From positions 281,915-345,914 of the forward strand of contig JAVXUO010001335.1 in NCBI GenBank assembly GCA_033065855.1: a stretch of DNA of 64,000 nucleotides, in the 5' to 3' direction. A program made the position numbers and the translations under genes. The stretch comes from Escallonia rubra. Taxonomy: Eukaryota; Streptophyta; Magnoliopsida; Escalloniales; Escalloniaceae. Of the stretch, positions 34,853 through 46,900 are shown piece after piece. The first letter of the stretch is position 1. Each line of letters starts with the position of its first letter. Under the pieces are notes generated by a model. The model worked only from the letters and a program-made list of their open reading frames with translations. It was not told the origin of the DNA and made no database searches.

Positions 34853-35605
34853 GATTGATACTCAAAAATAGATTTTGCTAAAATTTTAATCAATTTTCGA
34901 AATTAGCCTTAATCCATTTTAAGCATAGTAAATCAAAAGTTATTGAAGATATATGAATAAGAAGGGATTAAAGTAGGCTTAGTATGACAAAATTATCATA
35001 TAGTGTATTCAAATTGGAAGGGATGATTTAATATTTATTTATATGCAAGGATGAATTTCCAAAATTGATTAAATCAGAAACCAAGAATATGAGGATTTTG
35101 AATTGAATCAGTTTTGAGCATATTGGAGCAAATTTAATTGGTTTACTTTTTTGTGCCAAACACTTCAAACCTGATTCAATATGAATTTAATCAGGTCTGA
35201 CCATTAATTAATGGTCAAACTTGGTTAAATCCAGGTTAAATGTCAGACCTGATTGAATTCTGATTATAAGGTAAACCAGATTAAATCCAGATTAATGGGC
35301 AAGCTAGATTAAATCAGGTTTGAAGTGTTTGGCCTAAAAAGATAAACGGATTAAATTTGCTCAATTTATTATCAGTTTTGGAGAATCATGTTTGACCAAG
35401 AGAATCACCAAGATAAAATCACATATAAATAGTTATTAAATGCTCTCTTCCCATTTTAATACATAATTTTGTCATACTAAACTTAATTTAATCTCTTTTT
35501 ATCCAAATACCTTCACTTTGGATCTACGGTGCTTAAAATGGATAATACCTGATTTTAAAAACCGGTTTAAATTGAATTCAAATTTATTTTTTAGTATCAA
35601 TTCTC
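34853..35605. repeat. Long imperfect foldback repeat (unit 1)
   Basis: The two halves are inverted copies: TTGATACTCAAAAA, TTAATCCATTTTAAGCA and TTAGTATGACAAAATTA are mirrored on the right, and the centre holds CACTTCAAACCTGATT opposite AATCAGGTTTGAAGTG. It is also in unit 2 at 57282-58031, so it predates the duplication. Confidence 0.75.
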
Positions 35606-35735
35606 TAAAGGGTGAATTACACTAAACCCCCTGAGATTTACACCCGAGTCTCACAAAGGACCCTAAGGTTTCAATTTCAACAACTAACACCAACTTTGCA
35701 TTTTCGATCCAATTGGACCCAAAATCGATTTTCCG

Positions 35736-36107
35736 TTACAAGAGCTGTGGATGGCCGTCCACCTTGAGGGGCATTTTGGGTATTCCATTTGGGTATTGGG
35801 TATTTCCATATGATATGTGGGATTTAAGCTCCTCCAATGGAGATGGTGGTGATCCATTTTCAGACCATGAATGCCCACAAGAAAACCCACTCGCAGGGTA
35901 GGCACATGTAAACTTACAATTACTCAATGGGTCATCATCGTTTACGCCAGACAACGTGCCACCATGAACATGATCATGACCATGACCATTGCTATGTGGG
36001 TTATGAAGATTGAGTGATGTTGCATGAGGGATCTCACCCAACAACATTTCAAGCTCCTCATCATCCTTCATAGTCGCCCCAATGCCCCTTCTCATTCTTC
36101 CTCCTTT
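35736..36107 (-). pseudogene. Unrecognised captured coding fragment
   Basis: Open frame with EELEMLLGEIPHATSLNLHN, a His/Gly-rich run, DDDPLSNCKFTC and SENGSPPSPLEELKSH. It looks like a real conserved protein in composition, but I do not recognise it. It lies downstream of the AAA fragment inside the Pack-MULE and may come from a second gene. Confidence 0.45.
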
Positions 36108-36479
36108 TCATCTTTCTTCCTTTGCCAATTCCAGAGCTCTAATCAAGTTCCCCAAACAAGCATCCGCATCATCTTCAGCCGACTTGGGCATCGAATTCTC
36201 CGCCACATCGGCCGGCGTCATGTTAACTTCCTCCAACAACGCCCTAATTTTGTCAAACACATGGTGTGCACCAACATCCAAATAATTCCTCGCCAAAAGC
36301 TTAAACCCTTCAAAGCAACAGTAGGACAACTCAACATGCTTGTCCATCCTCCACCTCCTAATCAAAGCGGGATCCAGTTTAGACACATGATTCGTCGTGA
36401 ACACGATAATCCTCTCCCCTCCACAAGTCGAAAACATCCCATCGATGAAATTCAATACTGCTAGAATCTTCATCCTCAT
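36108..36479 (-). pseudogene. Captured C-terminal fragment of a BCS1-like AAA-ATPase
   Basis: Reads LAVLNFIDGMFSTCGGERII, VFTTNHVSKLDPALIRRWRM and DKHVELSYCCFEGFKLLARN, the last part of the AAA module of plant AATP1/ASD-type ATPases. Related proteins have RRGRMDK; here Gly is replaced by Trp. The Walker A and B parts lie outside the captured piece, so it cannot be an ATPase. It sits on the minus strand inside the Pack-MULE at 35610-36834. Confidence 0.8.
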
Positions 36480-36843
36480 TTTTTAGCAAATCGTCCCCTT
36501 CCTCCTTTTCATCTTTCTTCCCCTACTTCTTCTTCTTCTTCCTCCTTTGGCCAGTAAGATCAACAACATTTCAGAAAAGTGACTTTGGGTGAAGTGGGTT
36601 CATGGAAGAAAAGGGTAGAAGATGGAGAGAGAGAGAGAGAGAGACCACCAAATATTGGTTACCCAAAATACCCCTCAAGGTGAACGGCCATCCACAGCTC
36701 TTGTAACGGAAAATCGATTTTGGGTCCAATTGGATCGAAAATGCAAAGTTGGGGTGTTAGTTGTTGAAATTGAAACCTTAGGGTCCTTTGTGAGACTCGG
36801 GTGTAAATCTCAGGGGGTTTAGTATAATTCACCCTTCTCTAAA

Positions 36844-37968
36844 TAAAGCGTCAGTCACGGCATGACAGCGAGAGCAAGAGATAATTGCTCTACAGCGAAA
36901 GGAATGAGGGGTATGTACAGTCATTTCAACCGAAAAGCTGCCACTGTTCGGTTTGTTCAAACTCTTCCAGCCAGGACGGCTTCTTCCATCACCGACCTCC
37001 TCCTCTCCCCCCCCCCCAACCCTGTCTCTCTGTATTCGTATATATATCCCTTTATTTTATCTGGGTTCTGTCTAAAATCTATACGACTGCCAATATCTCT
37101 CTCTCTTTCTCCATATATTGCGCATTGTGTTATGCAATATGGACGTTTCTGTGTGTAACTGACATAGTATTGGGCTGATCACCTGCTTCATCTTGTTCGG
37201 TACCCTCAAGAGCTGCCATCTCAGATCTGGTAAAGGTCAGTCGCACTGTGAACAGTTGAGCTTCTTATTACGGGGCCATAATTTGGTCTTTCTTTGTATT
37301 TTCATTTTTTTGATCATCTTTCATGCATGAAGATGGTCCAATGTAATTTCAACCCTTTCATGTATTGCAACAACCCATGATTACTCATTGTTAATGTAAA
37401 ATTGTTACCTAAATATAGGTCCTAGATAAGCTAGGCTCTCATTCTGCTCTATAAATGGAGCTTTGTATACACCATTTCAATCACACCAGAAATGCACTAC
37501 ATTTCTCTATCTTCCTCTTACTCTAATATCGTGTAACACTCATGAAAGTTTACTTTGTGATACTTTTCATATGCTTGTGCACAACTCACGTGTGGCTAAA
37601 ACATTGAATTTTGCCGCTAAAGAACCTTTTAGCAACCAAATAATGTGTGAGAAATCGTAAGAGGTGTTTATTTATACTTTCGCAGCTTGTCATGTTTTTC
37701 TATTTTCCACATTTTGCGTACTGTCTATTTTAACAGTTTATGTTGTTGAGTAAATTATCCATGAAAATGAAATATTTAATTTTCAATTTTCTTTGCGTTT
37801 TCCAAATGAACTGTTTGTTTGTCTTCAGATTTCTTGTCTGATAGGTGTGTGATTTTTGGAAGGCTACACTGGGATTGCCAGAATCTGGGTGCTTTGGGTA
37901 TCGCTTGATGGGTTCATGTAGGTCAGAGGTTGACTATTTATCTTAGTGAAGAAGAGGGTTGTGGGATT
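36844..37968 (+). promoter_or_regulatory. Promoter and 5' leader of GT47 copy 1
   Basis: Contains a TATATATA motif at about 37039 and a likely non-coding leader exon ending at CAGATCTG/GTAAAG near 37230. A candidate leader acceptor is TTGTCTTCAG at about 37829. A 12-codon upstream ORF (ATG at 37908, TAG at 37944-37946) precedes the main ATG at 37969. The leader intron is inferred from splice motifs only. Confidence 0.5.
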
Positions 37969-40900
37969 ATGCTCTCTTTTAGGAGATGGAGGTGCTCATG
38001 CTCTCGGGTGGCAGCCATTGCTTCAATTGTGCCATTGGTTTTAGTAGTGCATCTGTTCTTTTTTCCTGTGGTGCCATCTTTTGATTATTTTGGGACCAGG
38101 CAAGTCCAGCACTCATGTGTCCCAATAAATGGATGGGTTGAAGGGGGGCGTGACAACGTCCTGAGGAACCCACAGCCACTGCTTGATTTAGATACCCTGT
38201 TTCCAGCTGATTCGCACGGGGCAGTTGTTTATCATGGTGCTCCATGGAAGGCTGACATTGGCCGGTGGTTATCTGCTTGCGATTCAATTGTTACTGCAGT
38301 CAAGGTTTCTGAGGTAAAGCTGGTTATGATTATAGAATTAGAATGCTTTTCTCTTATGCAATGTTGCATTAGAACTACAAACCTAGTATTAATAGTGGTG
38401 CATTTGTAAACAGTATGTTCATAATTTGTCTTTCTTTCATCAGAAAATCGGTGGCAAAAGCTGTAAAAATGACTGCAGTGGTCAAGGGATTTGTAATCGT
38501 GAATTGGGTCAGTGTCGCTGCTTTCATGGATTCAGCGGTAAGTGCTTCTTTATCTTTTCTTTCTAATACTATAAGTTTAAAATCTCAAGTATGACACCGC
38601 AGTTAAAGTATTGTGGCTGTCATACGAATAGGGTTTACTTTAGGCATTAGATCATTGTGCATATTAAGTTGCACTCATTTCTTGAACCAATCATATTGTT
38701 AGTCTTTTGAGGCGAAGAATGTGAGTTTGTCATATGGTGGATGAGGTACTTCTATGTCAAAGTTTTGAGTTTATTCTAAAGTATAACTTTGTAATTAGTA
38801 GATTCCATAGTTACTAATTGTGCAATGTAGCTGTACTGACTCCTACTTCCGCAAGGTTATGATTTCTAGTTCCGCAATGTAGCTGTACTGGCGAGTCAGT
38901 ATCGTATATGATTTCTAGTTCCGCAAGTTCTTGGAGCTTGCATTGATCCTCATTACGAAAATGCAGTCTGCACCCATGTTCTCTCCAGCTCGCACCTGAT
39001 GTGGAATGGAAAGGCATTGTATTGTTGTTGAGCTTATTATCTGAAAGCTTAATTTTTAGAGAAAGTAGTAGCTTAATATAGATATTTCACGGTGTCATTT
39101 GATAGGAGTACATAGATAAACGACCCTTCTTCGTCCCGGACTTCTCTTTCTTGCCTTTTCGTTTTGATGCATTTCTTGAATATGTAATTTCATCTATTCT
39201 ATCACAACTACATGGATAATTATTCATCAGGACCACTTTGCCATGGCAGAACGATTCGCATATATTAGAGTCTATGTTGCTTTTGCTGTCTTATTAGTAA
39301 TATTTTATTGTTAAAAAGGCAGATCATTTATATAGTTCTAAGAACTGTTAATGTAACAGGAGAAGGATGCTCGCAGAGACTGCAGCTAAATTGCAACTAC
39401 CCAGGATCAAAAGAGGAGCCCTATGGACGCTGGGTAGCATCAATTTGCTCTGCTTCTTGTGACACAACTAGAGCAATGTGCTTTTGCGGAGAAGGCACAA
39501 AGTACCCACATCGTCCTGTTGCCGAGGCGTGTGGCTTTAAAGTGAAGTAAGGGTCGTTTGACTGCTCATCTACACAGCAATCACTATATTATCCAAGCAT
39601 CATTGGCATCATGATTTTCCAACTTGTGTTTCAGCTTACCTTCTGAACCTGACGGTCCCAAACTAACTGATTGGACAAAAGCTGACCTCGATAATGTACT
39701 CACTACAAATAGCAGCAAACCTGGTTGGTGTAATGTAGACCCTGTAGCAGCCTATGCTTTTAAGGTGAAATTCAAAGAGGAATGTTATTGCAAGTACGAC
39801 GGTCTGTGGGGACGATTCTGCGAGGTGCCTGTTTCGTGTACTTGCATTAATCAATGCTCTGGCCATGGGCTTTGCCGTGGTGGATTTTGTCAGGTAAAAT
39901 AAAGTACTCTTTGGTGCAACATTTTCTCTTATGTACTTGAAAAGAGAGTCCTTTCTGTCACCCGTGTTTTCAATTACTTACACATGGAAGTCTAGAGAAT
40001 TACAGTATTAGGAGCTTATTTGGTAGAGGAAATGTAAGCACATCACAGCTGCATAAGAAGCAAAATGAGGTACACTTGAAATACTAGGACACACTATGCC
40101 TGCCATTCTAAACCTTACCAAAACTTTCATGCAGTAGAGAGGAGGATACTGGAGAAGTCTTAGATCAACGGTTTAGGAGAATTCAAGCAAGCAGTTATCA
40201 AATATAAACTGGGAAATTTTAACAAAGGTTTGAATGAGATGAAAAACTTTGAGAGTGAGTTCAAAACATAAGATATATGCATTTAAGGTAACTAAAGTCT
40301 CAAACTATCAGTTATAAATTCGGAGTATTTAGCTTGTGGAAGTTGCAAGTTGAGGGGTCAAACTTGAAGTGAAGTTGACTAAGGTTCTGTGATATATTTA
40401 AGACACTGTCATGGCATTTGGCTATGTTATTCATGCAAGATTTGATACAGGTGTTACATGACAAGACTTTATTCCAAGGTTTAATCTAAATATGTTTGCA
40501 TGAAGAGCTACTCTTCATGCAAGCATCTATGCTAATCACTGTACCCACCACGATGACAAACCCGTCATCATGAGCAGGCTTGTTTCATTGAATCACATCT
40601 AGTAAATTACTATCCATTTTTCCTAATACTTATCCTGTTGACAAGCTCTTACTCTAGCAGATTCATAATCATCTAGCCACTTCTAAAATGCAGGAAATTG
40701 TCAACTGAGATAGAGCCTTTAAAGGAGAGTTTAAGGTTCCCGGAAAGGGAAAAAAAAAACAATCGGGTAATCTACAGATTGGATCATATGACCACCTGTT
40801 TGTGGACACAAACACCAATTTATTTAAAAAGTCCCTTTTAGCCAATATGTTGGCACCATTGCACTACTTTGCCCGTATGTTACCTGGTTATAACCTTTGC

Positions 40901-43900
40901 ATCCCATGAGCACTGTATATTGGAGGTTTCCAGATACAATACTTCCTCTCTTTACTTCTTCCATGAAATATTTCCCTTTTCCATTATCATGCATTTGTTG
41001 TTTTGCATCTCTCTGTATTTATCTTGTAGATTTTGTAAATCTAATTGCAACTGAAGAAGAAAACAACGATCACGTGGGCAAGAATTGCTGGCAGTTTTGT
41101 ACCAACTTTCGACGTTTCATTACTTTCCTATAATCCATAAGGGTATTATACATATACGATCCAACATAGACAGCTCATTACAACTAGTATCCTTTTTAGA
41201 AGTATGACCTGTAAGATGAAAGAAAACTTTATAGTTACTTCGTAAACTGTGATAGTTATCACTTGCATAATCAACTGCACCATACTTGCCCTCGCTGTAA
41301 TTAGTAGGTGATGCCAAGGAAAGTGGGTTTGCAGTCGACGTGGAGGTGCCGCAAGGAATGCAGTCCGAGTCAAATGCCAAGTATGTTGATGTAGGACACA
41401 ACAAGGGTGGAACAAGGGCAGAGACCAAGGGCTTCCCAGACAGAGCTTGAGGGTGGCAGTGCTGCGAGGGCGATAGCGCAGGGTGAATACACGACAACAG
41501 TCACAGTCCGATGCTTAGGTCTAAAGTCAAGGTTCTGTATGTTTCTCTCTCTAGGATTCTAGAATGAGAAAGTGAAAATGTGAGAGTCCTGAAAATGTCC
41601 AACCTTCAAATGAATTCTCAAGACCTCTATTTATAGAGATGATGATGTCATTAACCGACACGTGGCACTCCCCGAGAGTGACACGTCACCGGTGCCGGTG
41701 TTCCACGGACTGTCGGATCGCATATTCACCCGCCCTGCTCTTCACAGCGTCGCTCTGTCTGTCTGGAAAGACTGGCTCCCACAACGTCAGTGTGGCCAGA
41801 GAACCCCTTGATCTAGCCTCCAATCCAAGCCCTTGCAGAGTCCCACAGGCCTGGCAGTGGTGGGGAAGACCCGACGCCCAACTGCCAGGTGAACTAGGCG
41901 CGATGCCCTCCGAAGACCTGTTCCCATCTCGGAGTGACCTGGGGGTCATAGTCCCTAGGGGTGCCGACGCAAGCCCCCAGTGCCAGAGCACGTAGGCCAG
42001 TCACGCAGACACCCTGACGGAGATAGTGTCCCGGAGGAGTCGCCTATTCCGCAGGCCGAGGTAGCATCCCGGAGGAGCCGTCTACCTGGCCGGCCAAGGT
42101 AGCATCCCAGAGGAGCCGTCTACCTGGCAGAAGGGGAGTCTTCGTGCCGGAGCACTTAGAGCTCCCTGGCAAAGATAGTGTCCCGGAGGAGTCGCCTATC
42201 CCCGCGGGTGAGTCCTTGTGCCAGAGCACTTGGAGCGAGTCAAGGTAGCATCCCGGAGGAGCCGTCTACCTGGCGGAAGGGGAGTTGAAGAGCTCCCTGG
42301 CGGAGATAGTGTCCCGGAGGAGTTACATATCCCCACGGGTGAGTCCTTGTGCCGGAGCACTCGGAGCGAGTCTCGGTCGCATCTCGTAGGAGCCGTCCGC
42401 CCGACTGGCCGAGGTAGCATCGCGGAGGAGCCGTGTACCTGGCGAGCGGGGAGTTGAAGAGCTCCCTGGCGGAGATAGTGTCCCAGAGGAGTCGCCTATC
42501 CCCACGGGTGAGTCCTTGTGCCGGAGCACTCAGAGCACGTCAAGGTAGCATCCCGGAGGAGCCGTCTACCTGGCGGAAGGGGAGTTGAAGAGCTCCCTGG
42601 CGGAGATAGTGTCCCGGAGGAGTCGCCTATCCCCGCAGGATGTTGCACACTCCGGAGAGTGGGTCGAAGTATGTTCCACGACCAAGGCAAGGTGCGCATG
42701 GTGTGGTGAATGAGTGTGGTGCCCGGGGGCATGTAACATGATTGTGGCGCATGGGCGCGATGAAGTGAGTAAGGTGTCGGGGGCACGTCTTTGTTAGTGG
42801 CGCGGCGCATGGGCGCGACGTAGTGCGTATGGTGCCGGGGGCACGGTAGTGTGACAGAGAGCCTGGGGGCACGGCTGTATCAGCGGCGCGGCGCACGGGC
42901 GCGGCGGAGTGTTGAAGTGCGGCGCCCGGATGCCGGCGACGGGGTCGCGGAGTTGTGTCCGGGCGACGGGGTCGCGGAGTTGTAGAGAAGTGAAAATGCT
43001 AAGTATGGAAGCCAAAGGCCAACCCTTGGGGGAAGGCCAAGGCCAACCTCAAGGGGAGGCCGAGGCCGACCCCAAGGGGAAGGCCAAGGCCGAGGCCGAC
43101 CCCAAGGGGAAGGCCAAGGCCGAGGCCGACCCCAAGGGGAAGGCCAAGGCCGAGGCCGACCCCAAGGGGAAGGCCAAGGCCGAGGCCGACCCCAAGGGGA
43201 AGGCCAAGGCCGATGCCGACCCAAGGGGAAGGCCAAGGCCGAGGCCGACCCCAAGGGGAGGCTAAGGCCAAGCTCCTTCGGCAAGCGCCAAGATGCGCTG
43301 ACAGGCGACGGGCGATGTGCGACGATCGGAGCGTGATGAGCAATAGTGCAAGGATGAGTTTCTTGGTGACGAAGTAACGTAACGAAAGTGAAAAGTGCAC
43401 GTGACTTGAGCGTGCATGCTTTGACCGGTTGTGAGCGTTGAATATTGACTGTTGCTTGTGCGGATGTGTCATGCAAAGTGGGACCCCAGTGGGCCTTTGG
43501 GTACGACCATAATAGGTTGGGAACAGTAGGTAAAGCTACTTTACATTGCAGTGCAAAAATGGCTGGTATGGAGCAGATTGCAGCATTCCATCTGTTCTAT
43601 CGTCCATCAGAGAGTGGCCTCGATGGCTTCGACCGGCTCAAATCAATGTTCCCGACAATGCAGAAGTTACAGCAAATCTTGTCAATCTCAACGCCGTGGT
43701 GGAAAAGAAAAGGCCCCTTGTGTATGTCTATGATTTGCCCCCAGAGTTTAATAGTCTTCTACTGGAGGTCAGATTGCCTACCAGAAGTCTGATACCTTTC
43801 CATTTGTAAAGCAAGTTCTTCGTTTTCGAAATTGCTTTGTTGGCGATGCAGGGCCGGCATAACAAGTTTGAGTGTGTTAACAGAATATATGGCGACAGAA

Positions 43901-46900
43901 ATGCTACACTATGGACAGAACAGCTATATGGTTCACAGGTATCACTTGAATAGCTGGTCGATAAATGATGCTAATATTATCTTAAAGCATACACTGTTTA
44001 TGTTGCTATTGTTTACAGATGGCACTATATGAAAGTATGCTGGCCAGCCCTTCTCGAACCCTAGATGGTGAAGAAGCAGATTATTTCTTTGTTCCAGTTC
44101 TTGATTCATGCATTATAACTCGTGCTAATGATGCACCCCACTTCAGCATGCAGGTAAGCTTGAACAAAATTGTTTCATGCAAAGCGGCACAATGGCAGTG
44201 AACTCTTGAAAACATTCCCTTGTGCAAGCTAATTTGTGACCACAGTAGTATAAGGATTGGGCGTGAATGTATTTAGTCAGTTGCCTCAAATATTATATTC
44301 TGTATGGTCATTCTCTATTCTGTCTTCAAACCTCGAAAGGAGCACGTCGCAACCTTGCTGATTCAGATCCCATTACATGGGCTTGTCCTCTTGAATCATA
44401 TTCTCCTGTGAGTCGTGCCTTTGTTCACCCGGCCCCAACCCGCATATTTTGACACCTTCTTGCACTTAATTTCTTCTCCGTATAGATTTTCATTCTGGTC
44501 TTTTGAGAACAACATAAAGCCCCATTTCAAGAACGATGGAGATCCTACGTTAGTCATGCTAATTTTTTTTGTATGCTGTTTCTCCAAAATAATTCGTGTC
44601 TCAATATAAATGTTAGGAACATGCACGCATGAGAAGTTCTTTAACACTGGAGTTTTATTGGAATGCATACAATCACATTGTTAGGCAATACCCCTACTGG
44701 AACCGCTCGTCTGGAAGGGATCACATATGGGTAAGATGTAAACCAATCATTCAAAAATAAAATTATTTCCATTGGGCGCATTATTAGTTGTGACATATTA
44801 TGTTGCTGGGTTAATTGATGGTGTCTTTGTCTCTTAAGGCAGTCTTTTTCATGGGATGAAGGTGCTTGCTATGCTCCAAAGGAAATATGGAACAGCATGA
44901 TGCTGGTCCACTGGGGCAATACAAATTCGAAACATAACCATTCTACAACTGCATATTGGGCTGACAACTGGGATCAGATTTCTCCTGAGAGAAGGGGAAA
45001 GCATCCATGCTTTGATCCAGATAAAGATCTTGTAATTCCTGCATGGAAGCGGCCTGATGTTAATTCTCTGAGCTTAAAGCTTTGGGCTAGGTACGTGTCT
45101 CATTAAAAATTGTTGCTTAGCTCCAGAGCCCAAAACTTCCTCCAGTAGTTGGATTCCACAATTTCTACATATTATATTGAGTGCTGGCAATACTCTGTTG
45201 GTGATAACATGTGCAGGCCTCGTGAGAAGCGAAAGACACTTTTCTACTTCAATGGAAACCTAGGACCAGCTTATGAAAGCGGAAGACCGGAAACTACGTA
45301 AGTTTATGAAGGCAGATAACTGTAGAAAATTTGGAATAGGAAAAGGTAGATACCTTTTAGAAAACCTTACGAGTGTATGCTTGGGGCAAAAGCATGTGGA
45401 CAGTTCATCTTAGAGAACCAAGTCAAGTGACTGTTTTGTCCTGTTTTAGAAGCATGTTATTGCGTTTTCAGACCATGCGATGGTGTTTGGTTCAGGTATA
45501 GTATGGGTATCAGGCAGAAACTGGCAGAAGAGTTTGGTTCAAGCCCTAACAAGAAAGGGAAACTTGGGAGACAGCATGCAGAAGACGTGATTGTGACCCC
45601 GCTGCGTTCTGATAACTATCATGAGGCTCTTGCAAGTTCAATTTTCTGTGGGGTTGTGCCTGGAGATGGTTGGAGCGGACGAATAGAAGATAGTGTTTTG
45701 CAAGGGTGCATTCCTGTGGTCATTCAGGTAGTACAATATTTCTGTCAGAATAAAGCATACTACAGCTTACTGCCCAGGGAGTGTGGTCTGAAAGTTCTCT
45801 TGGGGCCTTTCCGGTCTCTCTCTCTCTCTATACATATATATCAAAAGTTGTAGGCAGTTTTGGTGCTTCTTTGTTCTTGATTGTTATCATACTGTCATGA
45901 ATTAATTCTTACAGCTGAAAGTTTGTTAATTTTCTCCTTGTGTTAATTTTTTTCCTTTTCTTTTCAGGACGGGATCTATCTGCCATATGAGAATGTGCTC
46001 AACTATGACAGCTTTGCTGTTCGGATCCGTGAAGATGAGATTCCAATGTTGATAAGTATTCTTCGGGTAATTGTTTATTCCATATGGCCAAAACAATGAC
46101 ATACAAGCAAAAAAAGAAAAAGGAAAATGGAAAAAAAACTGCTAATTTGCTTTGCTTTGGATAAATTTCTTGTTGATAGCTTGCAAAAGTTGAATGTCGT
46201 GTGTTTTACTTCCTGTAGGGAATAAACGGGACAGAAATTGAATTCAAGTTGACAAATGTAAAGAAGATCTGGCAAAGATTCTTATATTGCGATTCGATTT
46301 TACTGGAGGCTGAGAGGCAGAAATCTGTATTTGGGCATGTGGAGGATTGGGCTCTTGAGTTTTTGCAACTAAGTGAAGATGATGTTTTTGACACATTGAT
46401 ACAGGTATACCTCCCTCGTGCCTGAAATTCTGCTATATAATAATCAATCCATATGGGGACACTCCGTATGGCATCAAGTTTAGTTTGCTCCCTGTATGGG
46501 GTTGTGTTGTTCACCTGACTTTATGGTAGCTTTGGTGGATCTGATACCCTCTAATTTCAAGTTCTCCATTTGGTTTGTTCTGGGTCCTGCATATTCTTTT
46601 ATGCCCTAGTGTAGAAAATCTGAGGAACTGACCAAACTCCTTACAGAATCCGCCACTTACACAACGCCCATAAGGCATAAAGTAGAGTCATATACTGTGG
46701 TTGAAAAGGTCATAGATCTAATTAAATATGAAACGCATGTCAATGTTTATTGCATCAAAGAATCATTACAATTGAAACATGGATGAATTACATTAAGCAC
46801 CTCAAAGTTGCCGAGGTTGCAACTAGCGCCCTTATGTTCAGACATTGGGACCTAGCACCTTGAAGTTTCAAATTTTTGCTACCGATGCCCCAAAATCAAC

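Larger units (their letters stand above)
35610..36834. mobile_element. Pack-MULE carrying an AAA-ATPase fragment (unit 1 only)
   Basis: Inverted ends of about 175 bp begin GGGTGAATTACACTAAACC and contain TTTACACCCGAGTCTCAC, GATCCAATTGGACCCAAAA and TACAAGAGCTGTGGATGG. The TSD TTCTCTAAA is perfect at 35601-35609 and 36835-36843, and unit 2 keeps an empty site near 58032. The interior contains parts of at least one, probably two, host genes on the minus strand. The end sequence is related to the elements at 6264 and 27818. Confidence 0.93.
41309..43525 (+). mobile_element. Solo LTR of an LTR retrotransposon in intron 4 of ExAD copy 1
   Basis: The 2217-bp insert begins TGATGCC and ends GGGAACA, with the TG...CA ends of an LTR. 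It is flanked by a perfect 5-bp TSD, GTAGG (41304-41308 and 43526-43530). Copy 2 has the intact empty site at 62363-62367 in otherwise collinear intron sequence. A TATA-type motif, CTATTTATAGAG, lies at about 41629. The 3' half is GC-rich with several nested minisatellites. No gag or pol coding sequence is present, so one LTR was left after recombination. Confidence 0.92.

Noticed and set aside
37930..37968. N-terminal extension of ExAD upstream of MLSF
   Set aside because: The open frame begins with TTG, not ATG; the first in-frame ATG is at 37969, and the same holds in copy 2 at 59026.
42880..43476. 198-codon Pro/Trp/Ser repeat ORF on the minus strand and the Ala-Glu-Ala-Asp repeat ORF on the plus strand
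   Set aside because: Both are produced by the 30-bp minisatellite inside the solo LTR; open frames on both strands reflect repeat composition.
41309..43525. Complete LTR retrotransposon in ExAD intron 4
   Set aside because: Only one LTR lies between the TSDs and there is no gag/pol, primer-binding site or second LTR.
44267..44452. Possible extra exon in ExAD between exons 7 and 8
   Set aside because: An open frame is present in both copies, but exon 7 and exon 8 join directly in phase and give the expected family sequence; the intervening piece has no family counterpart I recall.
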